NCBI GenBank assembly: GCA_002399785.1
Contig: DHEH01000014.1
Span: 7,187 to 13,240, forward strand
DNA: 6,054 nt
Direction: 5' to 3'
Source of the DNA: Caryophanales bacterium UBA4855
GTDB taxonomy: Bacteria; Bacillota_I; Bacilli_A; RFN20; CAG-826
In this document: piece after piece, positions 1 to 6,054 of the stretch
How positions within the stretch are numbered: position 1 is the stretch's first letter
How the letters are laid out: each line of letters starts with the position of its first letter
Translations under genes and position numbers: made by a program
The notes under the pieces: generated by a model
What the model was told of the DNA's origin: nothing
Database searches by the model: none
Seen by the model: only the letters and a program-made list of their open reading frames with translations

Positions 1-2
1 TT

Positions 3-41
3 AAAGAAGTAAAGATCGATAATATTAATAATAAATTTTAA
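3..41 (+). CDS. Possible C-terminal tail of an upstream gene (partial)
   Basis: The frame starting at base 3 is open from the window edge to a TAA at 39-41 and would encode a tail reading KEVKIDNINNKF. It ends 19 bp before the next start, a spacing that matches the tight packing of the following genes. If real, the transcription unit begins outside the window. Twelve open codons in AT-rich DNA is weak evidence, no family can be named, and the frame could be open by chance. Confidence 0.3.
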   Translation, partial: KEVKIDNINNKF

Positions 42-46
42 TGAAT

Positions 47-52
47 AAGGGG
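47..52 (+). promoter_or_regulatory. Ribosome binding site of the AAA+ membrane protein gene
   Basis: AAGGGG lies 8 bases before the ATG at 61. It is a clear Shine-Dalgarno match and supports that ATG as the true start. Confidence 0.75.
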
Positions 53-60
53 TAATATTT

Positions 61-1878
61 ATGAAAAAAACGCATTTTACTAGGAAGAACTATATTTTGC
101 TGTCATTAATTTTCTTTTTGATGGTGATGGTTCTATTTGCTGGACTATGCATAGATTCTAATGGTGGAATTTTTAAAACAGGTAATCCAGTTCAAAAAGT
201 TGGATTAGCCTTCGGATTTCCAGCAATTGATGCCTCAACACAAGCTTATATATTACTTGTTTTATTTTGCATCTATGGAGTAATATTTGCGTCTGCATTG
301 ATGTTTGAAATGAGAATCGCTAAATATTATGAAAATAGAATATGGACAAAAAAATATGCCATAATTTATTTAGTTACTTTTGTAATATGCCTTGTTTTAT
401 TCGCTGGTATCGGAATAGCTGCTCAATACCCTTATGATTTGAACAATATATTAAATTCATTTTTATACGTTCTAGAATCGTTCGTACTTGGTTTCTTAGT
501 ATTTGTTTTACTAGGCTCTTTAATATTAGCTACATGTTCTTTATTTGTTAATTTTATTAATATTGATAAACCATTCCGTTTCTTCTCTAATAAAGCTGAA
601 GAGGAAGAGGAAAGACAAGAAAAACGTGATAAAGAAGAAATCAAACGTTTAAAAGAACAAGGAGATCTCGCATCTTCTTTTGGTGAATTAAATAGTGATA
701 AAAAGAGTTTAGTTACTGCTGTTGCTTCTTCGTTAAATGTGTCTGGTAAAGACAATAAAGATGACGGAATTATAAAAGATAAGGAAAGAGTTTTCCCCGG
801 ACTTTCTACTATTGATTACAATTTAGAAAGTAAGAAAGAAGATAAATTTGATGATGGCTATTCATTAAAAGAGATTTGTGTGAGATTTAGAAATTATCTT
901 GCTAATAAAGAAAAATTATATTTTGACCAAAAAACAATTAACGCTTTTATTAGCGGTATGAGCGCTTCTAGACTCATTATTCTTGAAGGTTTAAGTGGTA
1001 CTGGTAAATCATCATTAGCTCGTTATTTTAGTGAATTTATCAATGAAAAATCCTATTTTGAACAAGTTCAAGCCACTTGGAGAGATAGAACTGCTTTACT
1101 TGGTTATTATAATGATTTTAGTAAAACCTACAATGAAACCGAATTTTTAAAGAGATTATATACAGAAACCTATTTTTTAAATCATATCAATATTATGGTT
1201 TTAGATGAAATTAATATTTCGCGTGTTGAATATTATTTTGCTGATTTCCTATCAATTATGGAATATCCACTTTCTGATTGGAAACTTAAAATAATGCAAC
1301 TTCCTTACGATTTTGATGCTCCTAAAAATCTTACTGATGGAGTTCTTCAAATTCCTAGCAATACTTGGTTTATTGGTACTGCAAATAAGGACGATTCTAC
1401 TTATACAATCACTGATAAAGTTTATGATAGAGCTATTACGATTTCTTTTGATGATCGTAATGTTCCTTTTGAAGTAAATGCCGATGAAAGTGGTTCAATC
1501 ACCCTTTCCTACAATAGATTGCTATCCTTATTTAAAGAAGCACAAGATAATTCCAGTTTTAATTTAAGCAAAGAAGACTTAGATAAATTATTTGTGTTGA
1601 CCGATTTTACTTACAACACTTTTGATATCACCTTCGGAAACCGTATTATGAATCAAATTATGTTATTTACACCTGTTTTTGTTTCTACTGGCGGAACTAA
1701 AGAGGATGCATTAGATTTTATTTTTGCTAGAAAAGTTATTGCAAAACTTGAAGGTAGATTTGAAGATTATATTAAACAAGGATTATTAGATCTTAAGTCT
1801 TTGATTGAAAAAACTTACGGAAAAGATTCTTTCAATGAAACCAATCATATAATTGATAAACTTTTAAGGAAATTATAA
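61..1878 (+). CDS. Membrane-anchored McrB-like AAA+ NTPase
   Basis: This 605-residue protein has two parts. The N-terminal part has four hydrophobic helices at about residues 12-31, 63-82, 100-121 and 135-163; by the positive-inside pattern both ends face the cytoplasm. A highly charged, probably helical linker (about 178-200, Glu/Lys/Arg-rich) and a low-complexity stretch to about 280 follow. The rest is an AAA+ domain of the McrB/dynein-related (AAA_5) type: Walker A GLSGTGKS at 310-317, a WRDRTALLGYYND segment at 340-352 typical of McrB-like proteins, Walker B IMVLDE at 378-383 continued as INISR, and a sensor-1 region GTANKDDS at 439-446. R457 in KVYDRA is a candidate arginine finger. Such domains form ring hexamers that use ATP or GTP to drive a partner, here probably the product of the gene 4 bp downstream. 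E. coli McrB instead carries an N-terminal DNA-binding domain, so a membrane anchor is a major departure. Substrate, nucleotide preference and role are unknown. Confidence 0.88.
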   Translation: MKKTHFTRKNYILLSLIFFLMVMVLFAGLCIDSNGGIFKTGNPVQKVGLAFGFPAIDASTQAYILLVLFCIYGVIFASALMFEMRIAKYYENRIWTKKYAIIYLVTFVICLVLFAGIGIAAQYPYDLNNILNSFLYVLESFVLGFLVFVLLGSLILATCSLFVNFINIDKPFRFFSNKAEEEEERQEKRDKEEIKRLKEQGDLASSFGELNSDKKSLVTAVASSLNVSGKDNKDDGIIKDKERVFPGLSTIDYNLESKKEDKFDDGYSLKEICVRFRNYLANKEKLYFDQKTINAFISGMSASRLIILEGLSGTGKSSLARYFSEFINEKSYFEQVQATWRDRTALLGYYNDFSKTYNETEFLKRLYTETYFLNHINIMVLDEINISRVEYYFADFLSIMEYPLSDWKLKIMQLPYDFDAPKNLTDGVLQIPSNTWFIGTANKDDSTYTITDKVYDRAITISFDDRNVPFEVNADESGSITLSYNRLLSLFKEAQDNSSFNLSKEDLDKLFVLTDFTYNTFDITFGNRIMNQIMLFTPVFVSTGGTKEDALDFIFARKVIAKLEGRFEDYIKQGLLDLKSLIEKTYGKDSFNETNHIIDKLLRKL

Positions 1879-1882
1879 TTAG

Positions 1883-3316
1883 ATGAGGCATAAGCAAGAT
1901 TATTTAGTAAAACTTAATTCAAAAATCAAAAAAGTTATCGCAAAAGATGATAGTTTTAGTGCTATATATAACTTGCTTTTAAAAGGAAAAATCAAACTTT
2001 CCGAATTAATTAACGAAGATTCATTAAGGGAAGAGATTGATAAAATTAAAGATTTAATTGATGTTGTCATATCAATTATTTATAAACCATTAATTAATAA
2101 CGAATTTAAAGAGAGTATTTTAAGAAGTGAAGTAAGTGGACCTTTATCGAGCAATTCATTTATTGAGACAATAAAAGATGCAAAATTACGGAAACAAAAA
2201 GGGTCAACGATGTCTCCTGAATACGTTCATAGTTTAGAGTGTGAAGATACATTAGATATCTATGAAAATAGGTTTATTTGTTTGTTTATCAAATTCATTA
2301 AAGATAGGGTGAATACTTTGTTTAATATGCAAATTGTAAAAGCTCCATCGATAGAAAATCGTTTTGAAACAACAATTACGAACTATTCAAGTCATGGTAT
2401 TTTTAGCGAATTTAAAGAATTTTCTTATCCATACGCAAATTTGTGTACTAAGAATAAAAAAAGTGGTTCTCAAAATTATAAGGATATACTCGATATTATT
2501 AAAAAGATTAAACGTATTGAACAAACTTCTTTTTTTCAATTATTAAAAGATAAAAATATTGATCCAAATATCATGGCTACATCAATTCTTTTACATAATC
2601 CACTTTATTTTAGTTGTTACCATTATTATAAAGCGAACAAGATTAAATTATCATCTAATGAAAATTTTGATACTTATTATTACAATTATGTTTTGTTGAA
2701 TTTATTTTTGTTTTTAGCTAAAAACGATTGTGGAAAAACTACAAAATCAAATAATGCAAAACTTAGCATCGATAGTCGTGGAAGGCTTCGTTTTTCTGAA
2801 ATATCTTTTAAAAAAGGTGTATTTAGTTTTTTCATTAAGGAAGATTCGATAAATTATGGAATCAATATTGAGACGCATTTTATTAATAATGCTATAAGAA
2901 GTGATACTCATGTTTCGAATCGTGAAACAGCAAAATATTATATCAAAATTATGTATAAGTACGATGACATCGATAAAAAAGAGTTTCATAGTAACTTTAA
3001 AAACAAAGCGATTGATAACAACGCAAATATTGTAATAACAATGAATAACAACACACATGATTATGATAAAGTTATTAAATTAAGTTATTTGTTAAGTGGT
3101 AATGATTTATTAATTAAAAACTTAATTACTTCATTTTCAATGCTTTTTGCGGTCGATGATGTTCTGTTCTCAAATCGTTGTCCGATTTGTGGATCAACAT
3201 TAATTAGTAATAATGATGGTTGTTGTACGTGTTTAGAATGTAATGGATCATATAGTTTTATCAATGCAAATAAGAAAAATCTATTATGGATCAAATCTTT
3301 TAGAAGGGAGAAATAA
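1883..3316 (+). CDS. DUF2357/McrC-N-like partner protein with C-terminal zinc ribbon
   Basis: This 477-residue Lys/Asn-rich protein has no signal peptide or membrane helix and is probably cytoplasmic. Residues about 86-145 carry the best family clue: GPLSSNSF, then a KGSTMSPEY segment, then DTLDIYENRF (122-131), resembling the conserved core of DUF2357 proteins, the group that includes the N-terminal part of McrC. The C-terminus has a zinc ribbon: CPICG at 433-437 and CLEC at 450-453, with an additional Cys pair at 447-448. In the McrBC layout the gene after the AAA+ motor encodes the partner that reads or cleaves the target, and the position here matches. However, I see no PD-(D/E)XK nuclease signature between the two conserved parts, so cleavage activity cannot be claimed. 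The ATG at 1883 follows the upstream stop by 4 bp, with a moderate AAGGA at 1866-1870 inside the preceding gene, suggesting coupled translation. The family call rests on motif memory without a profile search; the reading frame is secure. Confidence 0.75.
   Translation: MRHKQDYLVKLNSKIKKVIAKDDSFSAIYNLLLKGKIKLSELINEDSLREEIDKIKDLIDVVISIIYKPLINNEFKESILRSEVSGPLSSNSFIETIKDAKLRKQKGSTMSPEYVHSLECEDTLDIYENRFICLFIKFIKDRVNTLFNMQIVKAPSIENRFETTITNYSSHGIFSEFKEFSYPYANLCTKNKKSGSQNYKDILDIIKKIKRIEQTSFFQLLKDKNIDPNIMATSILLHNPLYFSCYHYYKANKIKLSSNENFDTYYYNYVLLNLFLFLAKNDCGKTTKSNNAKLSIDSRGRLRFSEISFKKGVFSFFIKEDSINYGINIETHFINNAIRSDTHVSNRETAKYYIKIMYKYDDIDKKEFHSNFKNKAIDNNANIVITMNNNTHDYDKVIKLSYLLSGNDLLIKNLITSFSMLFAVDDVLFSNRCPICGSTLISNNDGCCTCLECNGSYSFINANKKNLLWIKSFRREK
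3182..3241 (+). other. Zinc-ribbon-encoding segment of the DUF2357-like gene
   Basis: Together with the Cys codon just before it (C433, starting at 3179), this segment encodes a CPxCG knuckle and, 12 residues later, a CLEC knuckle (C450, C453), with C447 and C448 between them. The four outer cysteines fit a treble-clef or rubredoxin-like zinc ribbon, which usually binds nucleic acid or protein. The binding partner cannot be read from the sequence. Confidence 0.7.
3302..3310 (+). promoter_or_regulatory. Ribosome binding site that fixes the start of the ABC ATPase
   Basis: AGAAGGGAG ends 7 bases before the ATG at 3318. In-frame upstream ATGs (3243, 3264) lie deep inside the preceding gene, lack such a site, and would add a tail unlike an ABC ATPase. 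The start is therefore placed at 3318. Confidence 0.8.
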
Positions 3317-3317
3317 A

Positions 3318-4106
3318 ATGGAAGATAAAATAATTACCGACATCAATGAAAATGTCGATGATAGCTCTATTTTAAAAATTAATGATCTTTATAAAGCATA
3401 TGGAAAAAAAGAAGTACTTAAAGGCATTAATCTCGATGTTAAAAAGGGAGAAGTTTTTGGTTTTATTGGTAAAAACGGAGCTGGTAAATCAACAACAATC
3501 GATTGTGTTGTCGGATTAAAAAATTATGACAAAGGTTCAATTGAGGTTGATGGAATAAATATCAAAAAATATCCTTTAGAAGTTAAGAAACTATTTGGAT
3601 ATGCATCTAGCGAACCAACTTGTTATGAAATGATGACTGGAAAAGAATATCTTGAATTTATTGGTTCATCTTATGGAATGCTTGAATCTTCTTTTGAAAG
3701 CAATTATGAATTTTTAATTAATAAACTGCCAATGAGTGAAGCAGATATGAATAAAAAGATGGTTGAATATTCCCATGGTATGAAGCAAAAAGTTTGCTTA
3801 ATGGCTTCTTTAATTCATAATCCAAAACTATGGATTCTTGATGAACCTACAGTTGGTCTTGACGTTATGGTTTACGATATTTTATTAAAAATGATATTGG
3901 ATTTTGCAAAAAATGGAAAAACAGTATTTATTACTTCTCATAATTTAGATTTGGTAAGTAGAGTATGTGATAGAGTGGCTATTATCAATGACGGCGTAGT
4001 TGCTGAACTTATCGATTTCACAAAAGAACCATTAAAACGTAGAAATTTATCCAATATATTCTTTAAAACATATGGAAAAACTGAGGGCGAAGCTGAAACA
4101 AAATGA
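3318..4106 (+). CDS. ABC transporter ATP-binding protein (ABC-2 exporter type)
   Basis: This 262-residue cytoplasmic ATPase is of usual length for a single-domain ABC subunit. It has Walker A GKNGAGKST (51-59), a signature loop YSHGMKQK (151-158) of the form common in CcmA/ABC-2-type ATPases, Walker B LWILDE (171-176) with catalytic E176, a D-loop around GLD (180-182) and the switch histidine H208 in TSHNLD. It hydrolyses ATP to drive the permease encoded next, whose start codon overlaps its stop (ATGA at 4103-4106). The Q-loop region, GYASSEP (94-100), has serine where glutamine is usual, a variation known to occur in this subgroup. The first 17 residues are an acidic extension before the conserved fold. 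The stop is doubled (TGA then TAA). The transported substrate is unknown; the downstream permease and exported protein suggest a role at the cell envelope. Other roles, such as drug or peptide export, remain possible. Confidence 0.93.
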   Translation: MEDKIITDINENVDDSSILKINDLYKAYGKKEVLKGINLDVKKGEVFGFIGKNGAGKSTTIDCVVGLKNYDKGSIEVDGINIKKYPLEVKKLFGYASSEPTCYEMMTGKEYLEFIGSSYGMLESSFESNYEFLINKLPMSEADMNKKMVEYSHGMKQKVCLMASLIHNPKLWILDEPTVGLDVMVYDILLKMILDFAKNGKTVFITSHNLDLVSRVCDRVAIINDGVVAELIDFTKEPLKRRNLSNIFFKTYGKTEGEAETK

Positions 4107-5716
4107 TAATCGATCTAATTAATAAAGAAAGAAGAGAAAATGCAGAAGTTTATGATTCTAAAGCAGGTCGTATTTTTTCTTATGTTCTAAAATTAATCGG
4201 AATTGCATTATTTATCTCTGTTGAAGTTTTTATATTTATTTCTTTAGATAAGAAAATAAGTAAATATAGTCCTTATGGAACTTATGATTTTTTAGTTCTT
4301 TTCTTATTTATTTTGATGTTTGTTTCTATTGTTATCAACGTTATTTCTGCCAGAAAAGTTTTCTTTAATAAAGGTGATAACAATATTTTGCTTACTTTAC
4401 CAATTGATAGTAGTGAGATTGTTATTTCTAAAGCTTTCTTCATTCTTTTAAAATTAATTTTGACTAATTTGATGATATCTACTCCAATTTTAATTGCTTA
4501 TGGCTCAACTAGAGGATATGCTCCATATTTTTATATTATGGCTATAGTCCTTTATCCATTATTTATTTCTTTATTTAGTATTGGTTTCGTTTTGCTACTG
4601 ATGGTGCCATATGAAATTATTTATAAATTTATTAAAAAATATGATTGGTTACAATTATTGACTGCCGGATTATTGATGATTGCTTTATGTTTTGCTTATC
4701 AATTTGTTTTAAATTTATTTTTAAATTCGTTGGGTGGAAGCGAAATTGGTGGCACTTTCAATATGGATTTTATTGAAAAATTACATGGCAGTCGAGAATA
4801 TTTATTTCCAGTATCATTTTTATTGAGCGCAACAATCGAAACGAAAAATATTCTTTCTAATGTTTTGTTTTTGTTAGGTTCTACTTTACTTAGCATGCTT
4901 TTAGGTTATTATGCTTCTTCGCTTTCGTTTGCATATTATGCTAAACGAGAAGTGAATCCAGATTTTAGAGCAAACAAAATAAAGCAAAAAAACAAACCAT
5001 TAAAAACAACTTTTAAGGCTTTATTGAGCAAAGAATTTAATATTTTGTTCAAAGATTCTAGTTATTTGTTTAGTTATACCTCTTTATTAATAATGCAACC
5101 ATTGCTTTCTTACATTGTTATTTCAAGTTTAAGTTCGATAATGTATTCGAATTTAACGGTATTTTTAGATTATTTTCCAGAATTGATTAATTCAATTAAT
5201 GTTACATTAATTCTTCTTTTTAGTAGTGTAATCAATTCTAGTGTTGCTTCTTCAATTTCAAGAGAAGGCAAAGCTATTCAAATTATTAAATATATTCCTG
5301 TCGATCCAATAAAACAAATTTTAGCTAAATTGACAACTCCAATAATATTAAGTTCAGCTTCTTTATTGATAAGCGAGATTGCTTTGATATCTGGAGGAAT
5401 AATTAGTATCGAGGCTTTTATTATTTCTTTGCTTATTGGTTTATTTACCATCTTTGTTATCAATGTTCTTGGAATTTTAATTGATATGAAAAATCATTCA
5501 AAAAATAGAGCCAATTTGTCGTTTATTACTTCGTTAACTTCGATATTAATACCAGTAATATTCTTAGTTTTTGATCTTTTGCTTAGTTATTTTAAAATGA
5601 ATGTTGCCACTTCATATTTAATAATATGTGGAATAATTATTTTAATTACATTACCTTTATTTATTAGACTTAAAACGCATTTAATAAATGCTTTTAATGC
5701 GATGGAGGTTGATTAA
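4103..5716 (+). CDS. ABC-2-type transporter permease, fused two-half form with about 12 helices
   Basis: This 537-residue integral membrane protein is about twice the length of a simple ABC-2 permease. Hydrophobic segments fall at about 26-48, 62-82, 112-133, 143-168, 184-206 and 250-275, then after a basic cytoplasmic loop (280-313) at about 325-345, 363-386, 411-432, 437-460, 472-497 and 501-523. Each half begins with a KE-type amphipathic lead (L5-R11; L307-F312). After its second helix each half has a matching loop ending in Pro-[Ile/Val]-Asp, with a lysine 10 residues past the proline (P100/K110 and P399/K409). This points to a tandem-duplicated permease, so one chain may supply both membrane halves for a pair of the upstream ATPase. 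The overall style resembles the family of large putative ABC permeases in Firmicutes (PF16949-like, from memory). The start overlaps the ATPase stop by 4 bp, so translation is probably coupled; no strong ribosome binding site stands at optimal distance. Substrate unknown. Confidence 0.88.
   Translation: MIIDLINKERRENAEVYDSKAGRIFSYVLKLIGIALFISVEVFIFISLDKKISKYSPYGTYDFLVLFLFILMFVSIVINVISARKVFFNKGDNNILLTLPIDSSEIVISKAFFILLKLILTNLMISTPILIAYGSTRGYAPYFYIMAIVLYPLFISLFSIGFVLLLMVPYEIIYKFIKKYDWLQLLTAGLLMIALCFAYQFVLNLFLNSLGGSEIGGTFNMDFIEKLHGSREYLFPVSFLLSATIETKNILSNVLFLLGSTLLSMLLGYYASSLSFAYYAKREVNPDFRANKIKQKNKPLKTTFKALLSKEFNILFKDSSYLFSYTSLLIMQPLLSYIVISSLSSIMYSNLTVFLDYFPELINSINVTLILLFSSVINSSVASSISREGKAIQIIKYIPVDPIKQILAKLTTPIILSSASLLISEIALISGGIISIEAFIISLLIGLFTIFVINVLGILIDMKNHSKNRANLSFITSLTSILIPVIFLVFDLLLSYFKMNVATSYLIICGIIILITLPLFIRLKTHLINAFNAMEVD
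5704..5708 (+). promoter_or_regulatory. Ribosome binding site of the partial exported-protein gene
   Basis: GGAGG, within the last codons of the permease gene, lies 9 bases before the ATG at 5718. It supports that start even though the gene is cut by the window edge. Confidence 0.8.
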
Positions 5717-5717
5717 T

Positions 5718-6054
5718 ATGAAGAAAAAAACCTTAATTATTTTATTAATTGTTCCGTTCATTGTCGGATTATTATCTTTTGTTTCAGCAGTTATTTTAAA
5801 AAATACAGTGGCGGTAGATATTCTTGATATTGTTTGGGATTATAAAGAACAAGAAGGATTTAAAATTGATGCTGATAATCCTTATAAATTAAATGCTACT
5901 CCAGTAGTCGATGCTAATCTTAAACTTGCTGATGGAAATTCGCTAGTGTGGTCGATGAAAAATATTGATGATTCTGATAACGAATATGCCAGAATTGAAC
6001 AAAAAGACAATAGTTTTTATCTTTTTGCTTTATCTGAAGGTCAAATTCAAATTA
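5718..6054 (+). CDS. Exported or membrane-anchored protein with probable bacterial Ig-like domain (3' end outside window)
   Basis: 112 residues are visible before the window ends; no stop is reached. A basic start (MKKK) precedes a hydrophobic helix at about 5-27. This could be a signal peptide, with VSA at 22-24 a possible signal peptidase I site, or an uncleaved anchor because the hydrophobic run continues beyond it. There is no lipobox cysteine. Residues about 57-112 are polar and look beta-rich: LVWSM (76-80), an Asp-rich turn (84-87), YARIEQKDNSFYLFALSEG (90-108), then an IQI strand. The W-S then value-then-SEG pattern resembles Big_2-type Ig-like domains of surface proteins. The gene starts 1 bp after the permease stop, so it is probably co-translated with the ABC transporter and may be its extracytoplasmic partner or cargo. 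The Ig-like call rests on one partial repeat; the exported nature is more secure. Confidence 0.7.
   Translation, partial: MKKKTLIILLIVPFIVGLLSFVSAVILKNTVAVDILDIVWDYKEQEGFKIDADNPYKLNATPVVDANLKLADGNSLVWSMKNIDDSDNEYARIEQKDNSFYLFALSEGQIQI

Noticed and set aside
20..25. TAATAT as a -10 promoter element
   Set aside because: Such hexamers are expected by chance in this AT-rich DNA, and any -35 element would lie outside the window.
41..55. Four-codon ATG frame just before the first gene (leader peptide candidate)
   Set aside because: It contains the ribosome binding site of the next gene and is explained by that; there is no attenuator structure or ribosome binding site of its own.
432..755. Minus-strand open frame opposite the AAA+ gene
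   Set aside because: It is antisense to a membrane helix and charged linker of a convincing gene; the translation is a Ser/Lys-rich shadow with no domain.
2364..2546. Plus-strand 60-codon frame inside the DUF2357-like gene
   Set aside because: It is entirely contained in another frame of a real gene and has no credible ribosome binding site or domain.
2747..3294. Two minus-strand open frames opposite the zinc-ribbon gene
   Set aside because: Both are antisense to well-supported coding sequence and show no recognisable motif.
3243..3317. In-frame extension of the ABC ATPase upstream of 3318
   Set aside because: It overlaps the zinc-ribbon coding region of the preceding gene, has no suitable ribosome binding site, and the strong AGAAGGGAG site points to 3318.
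4699..5463. Two minus-strand open frames opposite the permease gene
   Set aside because: They are shadows of hydrophobic coding sequence on the other strand.
1..6054. CRISPR arrays, tRNA or rRNA genes, insertion sequences and terminator hairpins
   Set aside because: No repeated spaced units, RNA gene cores, terminal inverted repeats or GC-rich hairpins followed by T runs were seen; almost the whole window is coding.

Overview
The window is a low-GC, gene-dense stretch with every convincing gene on the + strand. All visible tryptophans in the five genes are encoded by TGG and none by TGA, so the standard code is in use. This argues against Mycoplasma/Spiroplasma and fits an AT-rich Bacilli-related lineage (Acholeplasma-, Erysipelotrichia- or RF39-like). 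That placement is inferred from composition and protein style, not from a marker gene.

Layout: bases 1-60 hold a possible tail of an upstream reading frame and a good ribosome binding site. Then come five tightly packed genes: (1) 61-1878, a four-helix membrane protein fused to a cytoplasmic McrB/dynein-type AAA+ NTPase; (2) 1883-3316, a DUF2357/McrC-N-like protein of unknown function ending in a zinc ribbon; (3) 3318-4106, an ABC transporter ATPase; (4) 4103-5716, its twelve-helix ABC-2-type permease; (5) 5718 to the window edge, the N-terminal part of an exported or membrane-anchored protein whose visible part resembles a bacterial Ig-like domain. Gaps are 4 bp, 1 bp, a 4-bp overlap and 1 bp, so the set looks like one transcription unit with translational coupling. 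No terminator or intergenic promoter is visible.

Working model: genes 1 and 2 form a two-component NTPase machine in the arrangement of McrB with McrC. Here the motor is tied to the membrane, and the partner has no nuclease motif I can recognise. Genes 3 and 4 form a heteromeric ABC-2-type exporter or envelope transporter, and gene 5 may be an envelope protein working with it. The most interesting feature is the membrane-bound McrB-like/DUF2357-like pair directly coupled to the exporter genes. It could be a defence system, or an envelope remodelling or quality-control machine; the sequence alone does not decide.
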